From: Bdellovibrio bacteriovorus
GTDB taxonomy: Bacteria; Bdellovibrionota; Bdellovibrionia; Bdellovibrionales; Bdellovibrionaceae
Reading direction: 5' to 3'
Length of the DNA stretch: 64,000 bases
NCBI RefSeq assembly: GCF_002208115.1
Contig: NZ_CP020946.1
Span: 2,852,001-2,916,000 of the forward strand
This document shows, one piece after another, positions 52,052 through 60,869 of this stretch (positions are counted from its first letter, which is position 1; each line of letters begins with the position of its first letter). The position numbers and the translations under genes are program-made. The notes under the pieces were generated by a model. It was not told the DNA's origin and searched no databases. It worked only from the letters and a program-made list of their open reading frames with translations.

Positions 52052-53269
52052 ATGACTTCTGCTGCCGTCACATTTGAAAACACCATTGAAACCATCGAGC
52101 TAAAACGTGACGTGACCAAGCACTTAAAACAAGGTCATCGCTGGCTTTTCGCTAACTGTTTTGATCCCAGCCGCAACCTGAAATCGGGGATTCATCTGCT
52201 GAATTATAAGGGCGAAGCCCTGGCGTTGGGCATCTGGCAGGGCGACACTCAATTGCGCTTCCGAGTTCTGGTGTTGGCTGAAGAGCCCATCTTCCGCCGC
52301 AACAACATGAAGCGCACCCTGGAACTTTACTTTGAAAGCCAGTGGCGCAAGGCTGTTGAGATTCGCAAAACCTTCGATCTGTCAGTCACCAATTCCTTCC
52401 GCCTGATTAACGGCGAAGGCGACGGCCTTCCGGGCCTGATCGTGGACGTTTACAACGACACGGCCGTAATCAAACACGATCACCCGATCATGGAAAAGAC
52501 CTGGAATGCCCCGGCCATTGCCGAAAAAATCCAGGAAGCCTTCCCTCAGGTGAAATGCGTCTATCTAAAGCGCCGTAACGACGCCGAAGAAAAAGGTGTT
52601 AACATCGTGGGGACCCTGGCGCCGGAAGTTCAGTTCCTGGAAAATGGCGTTCTCTTTGCCTCGAACATCCGTGATGCTGCCAAGACCGGTTTCTTCCTGG
52701 ATCAACGCGACAATCGCAAAATGATTCAGCACTTTGCCAAAGACAAAACGGTGCTGAATCTGTTCAGCTATACTGGCGGCTTTTCTATTTTCGCCGCCAA
52801 AGGTGGCGCCAAAGAAGTCACCAGTGTGGATATCGCGAAAGTCGCCATCCAAGCCGTGGCTCGCAACTTTGAAATCAATGATCTGAAGACGGTTCACCAC
52901 GATGTGGCGACCGATGCCTTTGCCTACCTAGAGCAATTGAACACCGAAAAGAAAAAATACGACATCGTCATCACTGATCCTCCCAGCTTCGCGCCGAATG
53001 AAAAATCGGTCGAGCAAGCCAAGGCCGCTTACACCAAGGTGTTCTCTAACTCCATCAAACTGGTGAACCCTGAAGGTCTGTTTGCGGCGAGTTCTTGTTC
53101 CAGCCATATCTCGACCAAAGAGTTTATGGATATCTGCCAGGAAGCCTTTTCCCGCGCCCGCAAGAAGGCCACGCTGGTTTATATTGGCGGTCAGCCGGTG
53201 GATCACCCCTACCCTTTGGCCATGGAAGAGCTTCGTTATCTGAAGTTTGCCCTGTTCCGTCTGGACTAA
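52052..53269 (+). CDS. rlmI: RlmI-like 23S rRNA cytosine-C5 methyltransferase
   Basis: The 405-residue product has an N-terminal PUA-like domain (GHRWLFANCFDPSRNLKSG, ALALGIWQG), then SFRLINGEGDGLPGLIVDVYN. The methyltransferase core is KTGFFLDQRDNRKMIQHFAKDKTVLNLFSYTGGFSIFAAKGGAKEVTSVDIA and the catalytic DPPSFAP. This is the RlmI/RsmK architecture (COG1092). The target is probably a cytosine of 23S rRNA; the exact site is inferred. The chorismate mutase gene follows after 19 bases. Confidence 0.9.
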   Translation: MTSAAVTFENTIETIELKRDVTKHLKQGHRWLFANCFDPSRNLKSGIHLLNYKGEALALGIWQGDTQLRFRVLVLAEEPIFRRNNMKRTLELYFESQWRKAVEIRKTFDLSVTNSFRLINGEGDGLPGLIVDVYNDTAVIKHDHPIMEKTWNAPAIAEKIQEAFPQVKCVYLKRRNDAEEKGVNIVGTLAPEVQFLENGVLFASNIRDAAKTGFFLDQRDNRKMIQHFAKDKTVLNLFSYTGGFSIFAAKGGAKEVTSVDIAKVAIQAVARNFEINDLKTVHHDVATDAFAYLEQLNTEKKKYDIVITDPPSFAPNEKSVEQAKAAYTKVFSNSIKLVNPEGLFAASSCSSHISTKEFMDICQEAFSRARKKATLVYIGGQPVDHPYPLAMEELRYLKFALFRLD

Positions 53270-53288
53270 CCAAGAAGGTCTTTTATCT

Positions 53289-53570
53289 ATGGAAACAATC
53301 CAAAGTCTTCGTCAGGAAATTGATCAGGTTCACAAAGAAATGCATGCGCTTTTACTGCGCCGACGTGATTTGACCATGGCCGTGTGGAAGATCAAGCAGC
53401 AGGAAGGCCAGCCCTTCTTCAATGCCGAACGTGAAGAACAGATCTTAAAAGACTTCGTCAATATGGACGGGAAACAAGGTCAGGACCCGGCAATGGATGA
53501 ACTGCTTAAAGGGGTCATGAACTCGGTCCTTCGGGAATACGAAAAGTATCTTCGCTCGAAATTTGAATAA
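53289..53570 (+). CDS. aroQ: Chorismate mutase (AroQ type)
   Basis: The 93-residue all-helical product starts at ATG 53289, 19 bases after the methyltransferase stop. IQSLRQEIDQVHKEMHALLLRRRDLTMAVWKIKQQEG is the AroQ core, with the Arg and Lys residues that bind chorismate. It lacks any fused prephenate dehydratase or dehydrogenase domain. It converts chorismate to prephenate for Phe and Tyr synthesis. It is probably co-transcribed with the RlmI-like gene. Confidence 0.86.
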   Translation: METIQSLRQEIDQVHKEMHALLLRRRDLTMAVWKIKQQEGQPFFNAEREEQILKDFVNMDGKQGQDPAMDELLKGVMNSVLREYEKYLRSKFE

Positions 53571-53600
53571 AAAAAAGGGAGTCTTCTGACTCCCTTTTTT
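53571..53600. terminator. Bidirectional terminator between convergent genes
   Basis: AAAGGGAGTC, loop TTCT, GACTCCCTTT, flanked by A and T tracts. Confidence 0.9.
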
Positions 53601-53601
53601 A

Positions 53602-56160
53602 TTACTTCTTGCGGCTTTGGTATTCTTTTTCTCTCTGGAAGTGGCTTTCAGAAAGACCGTAGCTTTCTACGTTCCCCAGATCCTTGATCAAAGATTCCAG
53701 ATCTTTTTTGCCGCTGATGAAATCCAAATGCCCCTGAATTTTTGTAATCAGCTCAGAGTGACGCTCTTTCAAGGCCTCATAGCGGATATAACCCAAGCCC
53801 AAAGATTCCCATTCCTTCACATAGCGGGCCGCCGACTGGGACGTTCCGTTGTACATGGTATTACGGCATTCCTGATCCGGCTTGATCTGGTGCCAGTTGC
53901 CGAACTGGTCTTTCAGTTTCACCTGGTGCTTTTCACAAGGCTTGCCACAATCCTTGAAGCTGGAGCCTTTGCTTAGGAACGCCGCGAACACACAGTGCTC
54001 CATGTGGAAGCTTGGCATGTACTGGTAAGCCGTCACTTCAAATTGCGCGGCTTGACCGGCTTGAATCAGCTCACTGACCTGCACGTTGTTTAAGTCATAG
54101 CCCAGGCACAGGCTGTGAAGACCTTTGTTCAACAGGTATTGCGCCGTCAGGTGGTTCGTCACGTTCAAGCTGAAGTCACCCAGGATCTGGCCCTGATAGT
54201 TATTGGCCTGCAGCCACTGAACCGCACCCAGGTTTCTGGCAAGGATCGCATCCGGATTCAAATTGAACAGATGCTTCACGTTGCGGTGTTCATTCGGTTT
54301 CAAAACACGGGTCGTGGCAATACCCACCTTGATTCCGTTTTCTTTCAGCAGCTTCAAGCTGGGCTCAAAATCCAAACCGAACTCGAAATCCAGGATCACC
54401 AGATTCAAACCCGTGGTGGTCAACTCGCCGGACTTGATGGCGTTAACGAAGTCTTCAACCTGCCCTTTTTCACGCAGAAGCAGATTCAGTTTTGCACCCG
54501 GAGCGGCTTTTTCAGCCGTCTTGTTGCCTTCAATCCATTCACCAACCGCCAAGGCGGTCAGCACTTCCGGAGCCGCGCCATTTTGAATGCGCAGATCCGT
54601 CAGTTCTTTCACCAGTTGCTGACGAAGCTCCTTCACCTGACGAGCCGGCAGGAATAGCGGCGTGGAAGCATCCAGTTCGCAAGTGAACTCATGCCCGCGG
54701 AACGGGCTTCCCATCAAAGCAAACAGCTCTTCCCGCAAGTCCAAAGAGTTCAAACCTTTGGATTTCGCAGGCTCACAGACGTTGGCAGACGTTGCAGAAA
54801 CGGTGTAACGACCATCTGTGTAAGTGACCTTCAAAGGCTGCCCCAAAGACGCCTCCACATGAATAGACACAGGAAGACGCTTCTTTCTTTCCTTGTCTTC
54901 CACACTCAAAGCCACGTCACGCTTCAGGTCCTTGTCGTGATTGTAGAACACACGAGCACCCATGAAGTGCTCACTCATGTTGATGTCGCGAGAAAATTCC
55001 AATTCAAAGCGGCGCGTGTTCAGGGATTTGACGGCGAAAACAAATCCGCCTTTTTCAGCACTTTGTCCGTTGCGGTCCTGATAAACCCACAACACACCGT
55101 CACCGGCCTGAATGAAGTCGGCTTTCAGTCCCTGCTGGATGTTTTCTTCGGTCAGTTCGACTTCCAAAGAACTGTCTTTAACACGAACGACTTTACCGAA
55201 TTCAAATCCACGGTGGGCGCTGAACGTGCCTTCCACCAGTTTCTGATGATTCACCCCATGGAACCAGCCGCTGAAAAAGCCACGGGAAAATGCCGTGGCC
55301 ATTTGTTTTTTCAGCAGCACCGGATTCATCAAGGCCTGATGATTTTGCGCCGACTCAATCGCCTGATCAAAGCTGCGAGCCGCCGTCGCGACGTATTCAG
55401 GCGTTTTCAGACGTCCTTCGACCTTGAAGCAGTCCACACCCGCTTCAAGCAGGCTTGGGACTTCATTGATGCCACAAAGGTCCTGAGGGGACACCAGGAA
55501 GGACTTCCCGCCCAGATCGCGCTTTTCTTCGTCGACATACATTTCGTAGTTGAAGCGGCAGCTTTGCGCGCACTGACCACGGTTGGCGGAACGGCCACCG
55601 ATGCCTTCGGATGTGAAACACTGACCGGAATAGCTCACACAAAGTGCGCCATGCACGAAGACTTCGATTTCTTTGTCAGTGTTTTGTTTGATCGAATGAA
55701 TTTCTTTAATAGAGTTTTCACGCGCCAACACGAAGCGCTGAATGCCCAGATCATCAAGCCAGGTGATGGCTTCGGCATTGCTGATGCTCATCTGCGTGGA
55801 ACCGTGCACTCGCTGATTCGGAGCCATCTGACGGATCAGACGGACCAAGCCCAGATCCTGTACGATGAAGGCATCCGGTTTTAGCGGAAGGATTTTTTCC
55901 AGAGTCTCGGCTGCCTTGTGCAGTTCGTTTTGGAAGATCAGAATATTGAAGGCCAGATTCACCTTCACGCCGTAAAGATGGCAGGTGTCGATGATCTCTT
56001 TGACTTCCTCGATTTGGAAATCATAGCTTCGCCCGCGGGCATTGAAACCCGGTACACCCATGAAGATGGCATCAGCCCCATTGTGGATGGCGGCCATAGC
56101 CATCTCTTTGGTACCCACGGGAAGTAACAGTTCAGGACGTTTGAAGCTTTGTGTTTGCAT
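53602..56160 (-). CDS. Double-length peptidase U32 family protein (RlhA/YdcP-like)
   Basis: The 852-residue product starts at ATG 56160 (no strong SD). The N-terminal U32 domain has ELLLPVGTKEMAMAAIHNGADAIFMG and four cysteines in HGALCVSYSGQCFTSEGIGGRS and QCAQSCRF. A DUF3656-like middle follows (about 330-520). A second U32-like barrel completes the protein, with GDFSLNVTNHLTAQYLLNKG, MEHCVFAAFL and KDCGKPCEKHQVKLKDQFG, bringing further cysteines. Relatives with this layout include RlhA, which forms 5-hydroxycytidine in 23S rRNA; others were called collagenases. It is about 200 residues longer than E. coli RlhA. The rRNA role is a fair inference given the neighbours. Confidence 0.9.
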   Translation of the reverse strand: MQTQSFKRPELLLPVGTKEMAMAAIHNGADAIFMGVPGFNARGRSYDFQIEEVKEIIDTCHLYGVKVNLAFNILIFQNELHKAAETLEKILPLKPDAFIVQDLGLVRLIRQMAPNQRVHGSTQMSISNAEAITWLDDLGIQRFVLARENSIKEIHSIKQNTDKEIEVFVHGALCVSYSGQCFTSEGIGGRSANRGQCAQSCRFNYEMYVDEEKRDLGGKSFLVSPQDLCGINEVPSLLEAGVDCFKVEGRLKTPEYVATAARSFDQAIESAQNHQALMNPVLLKKQMATAFSRGFFSGWFHGVNHQKLVEGTFSAHRGFEFGKVVRVKDSSLEVELTEENIQQGLKADFIQAGDGVLWVYQDRNGQSAEKGGFVFAVKSLNTRRFELEFSRDINMSEHFMGARVFYNHDKDLKRDVALSVEDKERKKRLPVSIHVEASLGQPLKVTYTDGRYTVSATSANVCEPAKSKGLNSLDLREELFALMGSPFRGHEFTCELDASTPLFLPARQVKELRQQLVKELTDLRIQNGAAPEVLTALAVGEWIEGNKTAEKAAPGAKLNLLLREKGQVEDFVNAIKSGELTTTGLNLVILDFEFGLDFEPSLKLLKENGIKVGIATTRVLKPNEHRNVKHLFNLNPDAILARNLGAVQWLQANNYQGQILGDFSLNVTNHLTAQYLLNKGLHSLCLGYDLNNVQVSELIQAGQAAQFEVTAYQYMPSFHMEHCVFAAFLSKGSSFKDCGKPCEKHQVKLKDQFGNWHQIKPDQECRNTMYNGTSQSAARYVKEWESLGLGYIRYEALKERHSELITKIQGHLDFISGKKDLESLIKDLGNVESYGLSESHFQREKEYQSRKK

Positions 56161-56322
56161 GGACGGTAATAAGCCAGTACCCAGCGAATTCCGCAAGCAG
56201 AAACCCCGCCCCTTCTCAAAATACGAAATTTTTATTAATTACAGGGGCTTGGCAGCAATACAGAAGCCCCTGGGAAGCACTCTTTGCCCCCTGATTTATG
56301 GAATATTTTCCAAGAGTCGGCC

Positions 56323-57540
56323 CTAATGGACAGCCTGCTTTTCTGCAGCTGAAAGCATTTTCAACAGGCTTTCCAGCATGTGCACTTCCGCCTCGAGGGG
56401 ACCAAAGCGCTTTTCCAGCTCAAGGCGGGCTTGTTTTTTGAGTGTCTCATAGCTGCGGCGGCTGGAAAACTTCCACGCCGGATGCTTGCGACAGGCCTTC
56501 AGATTCTTCTTGAGCGTTTCGTACTCTTCATTCAACACCAAAGAACTTTGATAGATTTCATCGGTGGTCAAGTCATTGAGCTGCCCCAGCTCGGCCATGC
56601 ATAAAAGTTCAATGCGTTTCAAGGCGTCATGGTCCTGGGCTTTGTATGCCGCTTGCACACGCTGCCATTTGATGGAAGCCCAATCCTGATGCTCTTTCGA
56701 AACACCGATCTGCTTGTCCGGATGAAGCAGGCGCGCCAGTTTACGATAGGTGGTGCGCAGCAGACTTTCAGCCTCCGCCTGCTCTTTTTCCAGGGCTTCT
56801 TCACTGGCATTTTCAGCAATGATCTGCTGAAGGAAGTCTTTTAAATGGACCGGCATATTGCGCAGGTATCTTTGCTGGTAAGCGGGATCAGCCGCTTTCC
56901 ACAAACGCCCCAATAATTTCCAATCCCCGCACTTCATCGCGATCTGAAAGGTCTCTTTAAACAACTGATATCCCGCCATTGGAACGGACAGATGACGGGC
57001 CATCATGCCATCGTCAATATCATTCAGATAGTGATACACCGAGCGCGCACGACGTCTAAGACCGCTCAATGCGGAATCGTCCTTAAAGAAAATTTCAGCA
57101 AAATTAACGGCCGGTCCATCTTCAGGAATCGGCAGCGGCTCCCCCGGCACTGCGGAACTTCTGGTCGCGGTGTCGAAGCGATTCTTTCTCAGTTTGTCGA
57201 TAACAAACTTCCACACATCATCGCCGGCCTGGTACTGGCTTTCCTCCTCTTTCAGCATGCAGTAGGCACGCTCCAAAGGAACATTCGAGGTGTTGGCGAC
57301 GTATTTCAAATGCACTTGGAAGGTGGTCAGAACCTTATGACGTTTTTCAAGCAGCTCGCCGGCTTGAAGTTCGTCTCGGAACGTCAGATTGTACCAGTCT
57401 TGATACAGGATTTGATCCCAGAGCAGAAAATCCGTGTGGTCTTTTTCAAGCTGACGGATTTTCTTCAGCAGGTTCGACGAGGCAAAGAACAAATCTTTGC
57501 GTATATTTTGGTCATCCGTCAGAGAAACATCATGATGCAT
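56323..57540 (-). CDS. Protein with C-terminal J-domain
   Basis: The 405-residue product starts at ATG 57540 with AAGGG about ten bases upstream; GTG 57561 is an alternative. Residues 1-240 are mostly helical and unassigned. A J-domain follows at about 255-310: LLRTTYRKLARLLHPDKQIG, with the HPD motif, then WQRVQAAYKAQDHDALKRIEL. The C-terminal 80 residues are coiled-coil-like (LEKRFGPLEAEVHMLESLLKML). It probably recruits a DnaK/Hsp70 partner to an unknown client. A J-domain behind a long unknown region is less common than the N-terminal position in DnaJ. Confidence 0.82.
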   Translation of the reverse strand: MHHDVSLTDDQNIRKDLFFASSNLLKKIRQLEKDHTDFLLWDQILYQDWYNLTFRDELQAGELLEKRHKVLTTFQVHLKYVANTSNVPLERAYCMLKEEESQYQAGDDVWKFVIDKLRKNRFDTATRSSAVPGEPLPIPEDGPAVNFAEIFFKDDSALSGLRRRARSVYHYLNDIDDGMMARHLSVPMAGYQLFKETFQIAMKCGDWKLLGRLWKAADPAYQQRYLRNMPVHLKDFLQQIIAENASEEALEKEQAEAESLLRTTYRKLARLLHPDKQIGVSKEHQDWASIKWQRVQAAYKAQDHDALKRIELLCMAELGQLNDLTTDEIYQSSLVLNEEYETLKKNLKACRKHPAWKFSSRRSYETLKKQARLELEKRFGPLEAEVHMLESLLKMLSAAEKQAVH

Positions 57541-57630
57541 AAGAGGCAATCCCTTTACCACGCCTCTGATGTCATCGCTAATAAAAACACGGAACTGCCA
57601 AATCTATCGGCAGTGCTGCTGAAAAACCCA

Positions 57631-58350
57631 TCAGTCCAAACGCGGACGAAGCCAACTTGGATAAATCTTGGCAAGAACATCCGAGCCCACAACCTTGGAA
57701 GGCTCTTGTACGTCAGTAAATAAAATTGGAGCCATTCCCCGCGCGGCCGTCCACTCGCCATAGTATTCTTTTTTTACGGGATGAAATGGCGTCACAGCAT
57801 TAATAACAGGCAAAGCGGATTCTGCCTGAGCCGCCGCCCAGATGATCTGCACCAGATCGTCACGGTGAATCAGATTCACGGCTGAATTCCCAGCGCAAGG
57901 CCGCTGGCTTTGCGACAAACTTTTGGCAGGGTGCCGGTCACCACCAATCAAGCCGCCGGGACGAATCACCGTCAGTGGGCCCGAGAACTTCTGACTTAAA
58001 AGCGTTTCCACGGCCACCAACCAACGTGCGCTGTCCGTGGTGGGCATCGTCGGTGTTTGTTCGGTGATGCTGCCGGCTTGGCCGCCATACACTGAAATCG
58101 AGCTTATAAAAATAATCCGGCGATAGTCCCCTGTCGGAATTTTGGCAACGAAGTCTTCAGGATTGATTTGCACCAGCGGAGGTGTGTTCAGGAAAAGTAC
58201 GTCACAGGATTTATTCGGAAAATCATCACAACCCCAGTCAAAATCCTGACTGCGGGTGCCCCAGTTTTCGATCCCTTTTTGACTTAAGTGTTCAGCAAGC
58301 TTCTGCCCCAGCCAACCCAATCCAATGATGCCCCACGTTTGCTTCACCAC
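57631..58350 (-). CDS. NAD(P)-dependent epimerase/SDR-like protein (YeeZ-like)
   Basis: The 239-residue product starts at GTG 58350, inside the end of the hydrolase gene (seven-base overlap). WGIIGLGWLGQKLAEHL is the N-terminal NAD(P)-binding GxGxxG. IIFISSISVYGGQAGSITE is the SDR-like substrate region, followed by TVIRPGGLIGGDRHPAKSL. This resembles the extended SDR group containing YeeZ. The substrate is unknown. It is translationally coupled to the alpha/beta hydrolase. Confidence 0.85.
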   Translation of the reverse strand: MVKQTWGIIGLGWLGQKLAEHLSQKGIENWGTRSQDFDWGCDDFPNKSCDVLFLNTPPLVQINPEDFVAKIPTGDYRRIIFISSISVYGGQAGSITEQTPTMPTTDSARWLVAVETLLSQKFSGPLTVIRPGGLIGGDRHPAKSLSQSQRPCAGNSAVNLIHRDDLVQIIWAAAQAESALPVINAVTPFHPVKKEYYGEWTAARGMAPILFTDVQEPSKVVGSDVLAKIYPSWLRPRLD

Positions 58351-59054
58351 TGACCACCGACAAAATCCAGAACGGCTTTACCCAGTTCGGCGGGTTGTTC
58401 CAACGGCACATAATGCCCGCAATGATCAATGATCTGGAACTTGGAGCGTGTTATCTGGGCATGACGATTCTTCAAAGACTCCAACGGCACCACCCGGTCA
58501 TTGGCTGCCGCCACGATCAGAACCGGGAACGACAGTTCTTGCAAGGCAGCGCCTTGGTCGATCCGGTCCACAGTGGCCAAGGTTTGGTTGATATACTGTT
58601 CAGAGGAAAAATCCGCACTCATCTGCATGATGGGGCCGACCACTTGCGGGTCCTTCAGAAAATCGGGGTGGATGTAACGGTCCATCTCTTTTTCCGAGAT
58701 GCCGTTGTACTTTCCACGTCTTAAAAGGCCCACCATCTTCAGGCGTGCCGCCCGTGTTTTTTCCGACAAGGCACCAACGCTGGCAGCCACCAAGGACAAA
58801 GACAGAACTCGTTCAGGAAAACGGGTCGCAAAAGTTTCGGCGATATACCCGCCCATGGAAAAACCGACCAGATGAAAAACTTTGTCGGCCGTCTTTCCCA
58901 CTTCTTCAATCATCGCTTCCAGGTTCTGAGGATGCTTCAGATCCACCACGCGAACATTGTAGCGTTCGGAAAAAACCGGGACCAGCGGGGCCCACAGGCG
59001 CTCATCACACAAAAATCCCGGCAGCAATACAATAGTTTCAAGTGTCTTTGTCAT
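58344..59054 (-). CDS. Alpha/beta hydrolase
   Basis: The 236-residue product has ETIVLLPGFLCDERLWAPLVPVF (oxyanion hole region), nucleophile elbow GFSMGG with Ser, acid in AANDRVVPLE and His in DHCGHYVPLEQP, all in canonical order. The substrate is unknown. Its start codon and first codons lie inside the right arm of a perfect 20-bp hairpin with no clear SD, so translation may be controlled by RNA structure. It lies between the DJ-1-like gene and the SDR-like gene. Confidence 0.9.
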   Translation of the reverse strand: MTKTLETIVLLPGFLCDERLWAPLVPVFSERYNVRVVDLKHPQNLEAMIEEVGKTADKVFHLVGFSMGGYIAETFATRFPERVLSLSLVAASVGALSEKTRAARLKMVGLLRRGKYNGISEKEMDRYIHPDFLKDPQVVGPIMQMSADFSSEQYINQTLATVDRIDQGAALQELSFPVLIVAAANDRVVPLESLKNRHAQITRSKFQIIDHCGHYVPLEQPAELGKAVLDFVGGQW

Positions 59055-59090
59055 GCCCCGATCTTAACACCGGGGCATGACAAAGACACT
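59041..59090. repeat. Perfect 20-bp inverted repeat over a start codon
   Basis: AGTGTCTTTGTCATGCCCCG, a 10-base loop, then its exact reverse complement. On the minus-strand mRNA the second arm contains the ATG and first four codons of the hydrolase gene. The first arm begins at the stop of the DJ-1-like gene. It could be a terminator (no long T-run), a translation switch, or an RNase cleavage or stability signal. Confidence 0.95.
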
Positions 59091-59847
59091 ATTTTAACGT
59101 CTTGGACAGTTCTACAAGCTTCTTCGCGACCGCGTGTCCCGACTGGGGATTCTGACCCGTCACCAGTCTTTCAGACACAATCGCCTGCGAATTCCAGTTT
59201 TTTACCGGATGCATTGTTGCGCCTCGTTCACGCAAAGTGGATTCCAGCATGAAAGGCACCACTTTGCTAAGGCCTACTTCGTTTTCTTCAGCGTCCGTGA
59301 AGGCACTGACATCTTTGCCTTTCACCAAATAATCACCATTGGAAAGTTTCACGTTCACCAGGGCCGCAGGCCCGTGGCAGACCGCCGAAACAATACCGCC
59401 GTTTTCATAGATAGCTGCCGTCAGCTTGTCCATATCAGGCGAGTTTGCAAAGTCCCACATGGCCCCGTGCCCCCCGGCAAAGTGAATCAACTGATAGTCT
59501 TTTGAATGGACCTTGCTCACCGCCAGAGTGTTCTGCATTTGCGACATCAACTTCTTGTCTTCCACGAACTTCTTGTTATCAGGATCCTTCAAATCAAGGC
59601 TGGATTCGTCCATCGTGGCCACTCCTCCTTTGGGGCTGGCGAAGTCCACTTTATATCCGGCTTTGATCAACGGATAATAAATATGCGTCACTTCCGACAG
59701 ATACCAGCCCGTTTGTTGGCCCGTGCTGCCTTTTACGTTATGGTTTGTCACAACAATCAATGCCTTTTTCATGGTTTTACCCTCTTCCTTGGCCTGGGCG
59801 CCGACCGACAGTCCCACTACAGCCAAAATAGTTGCCAGAGCTTTCAT
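59089..59847 (-). CDS. Exported DJ-1/PfpI-family protein (Hsp31-like)
   Basis: The 252-residue product starts at ATG 59847 with AAGGAG upstream. The signal peptide ends VGAQA-K. KKALIVVTNHN, DYQLIHFAGGHGAMWDF and VSAVCHGPAAL with C157 and H158 give the class I glutamine-amidotransferase-like fold of the DJ-1/PfpI family. Relatives act on glyoxal adducts or as chaperones or glyoxalase III; which applies here is open. Export is unusual. It is divergent from a LysR-type regulator, with a dyad between them. Confidence 0.92.
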   Translation of the reverse strand: MKALATILAVVGLSVGAQAKEEGKTMKKALIVVTNHNVKGSTGQQTGWYLSEVTHIYYPLIKAGYKVDFASPKGGVATMDESSLDLKDPDNKKFVEDKKLMSQMQNTLAVSKVHSKDYQLIHFAGGHGAMWDFANSPDMDKLTAAIYENGGIVSAVCHGPAALVNVKLSNGDYLVKGKDVSAFTDAEENEVGLSKVVPFMLESTLRERGATMHPVKNWNSQAIVSERLVTGQNPQSGHAVAKKLVELSKTLK

Positions 59848-59906
59848 AAGTGATCTCCTTTGTTACAGCCTCAAGGATGCCCGTTTCATCCTAATCTATC
59901 AATTTC

Positions 59907-59926
59907 ATAGCTTTCATAATGGCTAT
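59907..59926. promoter_or_regulatory. LysR-type operator candidate, ATAGC-N10-GCTAT
   Basis: A 5-bp perfect dyad with ten-base spacer lies in the 99-bp gap between the DJ-1-like gene and the divergent LysR gene. This is the usual position for a LysR regulator binding site. Confidence 0.5.
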
Positions 59927-59946
59927 CTGAAATAATCATAATTACT

Positions 59947-60855
59947 ATGAAACCTGGCCTGGATTTAAACCTGTTATTTATCATTGAAAGCCTGTACCGG
60001 ACGTCGAACATCTCAAAAACAGCCGAAGAGCTGAACATGAGTCAATCCGCCGCCAGCCACGCCCTTTCCAAACTGCGTGATCACTTCAATGATCCTTTAT
60101 TTGTTCGCGTTCCCAAGGGAATGTCGGCCACCCAGACGGCTAAGAACATGCGTGCTTCTGTTGAGGCGTTCACCCAGCAGGCCCGTGCGCTGGCCCAGCA
60201 GTCCGAAAAGTTCGACCCCAAGAAAGCCCAGGACCGCATCAGTATCGCCACCACAGATATGGTGGAAGTGATTCTGGCTCCGGCCTTGTTAAAAAGACTG
60301 AAAAATGAAGCACCGGGTTTACAGATCTCTTTCCGCCCCACGGGCGGCGACCTTCCCAAGTCAGAACTTGAAAGCGGAGTGTATGATCTTGCCATCGCCG
60401 GATTCTACAAAAATCTTCCTGAAGGCTTTTATCAGGTGAAGGTTTACGAGGATGGCTTTTCAACAGCCTATCGTAAGAATCATCCCATCATCCAGGGAAC
60501 ACTGAAAGCCGCACAGTTTTACGAGTGCGACCATGCCCTGATCACGCTGCAGGGGGATTTCAAAGATGGCCTGCGCAAACGTGTGAACGGCAAAACTCTG
60601 GAACGTCATATTGCATTTGGATCTTACAGTTTTACCGGACTTGCGTGGACAGTGGCTTCAACGGATTTGGTGCTGACAGCCCCTTCACAGCTACTCAAGA
60701 AGTATGCTGAACACTTCCCGGTGCACGTACAAAAATGCCCCGTCGACATACCCAAGATTGAGATTCGCATGATCTGGCATTCTTTGACTCATAAAGATCC
60801 CCTGAAAGCCTGGTTCCGCGAGGTCTTAAGGCAAGAATTCCAAAAGCTGTCCTAA
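59947..60855 (+). CDS. LysR-family transcriptional regulator
   Basis: The 302-residue product has an N-terminal winged helix-turn-helix (about 5-63: DLNLLFIIESLYRTSNISKTAEELNMSQSAASHALSKLRDHFNDPLFVR) and a substrate-binding domain from about 90 (DRISIATTDMVEVILAPALLKRLKNEAP). It is divergent from the exported DJ-1-like gene and most likely its regulator. The inducer is unknown. No good SD stands before ATG 59947. Confidence 0.94.
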   Translation: MKPGLDLNLLFIIESLYRTSNISKTAEELNMSQSAASHALSKLRDHFNDPLFVRVPKGMSATQTAKNMRASVEAFTQQARALAQQSEKFDPKKAQDRISIATTDMVEVILAPALLKRLKNEAPGLQISFRPTGGDLPKSELESGVYDLAIAGFYKNLPEGFYQVKVYEDGFSTAYRKNHPIIQGTLKAAQFYECDHALITLQGDFKDGLRKRVNGKTLERHIAFGSYSFTGLAWTVASTDLVLTAPSQLLKKYAEHFPVHVQKCPVDIPKIEIRMIWHSLTHKDPLKAWFREVLRQEFQKLS

Positions 60856-60869
60856 CTGGCGGGAACTCT

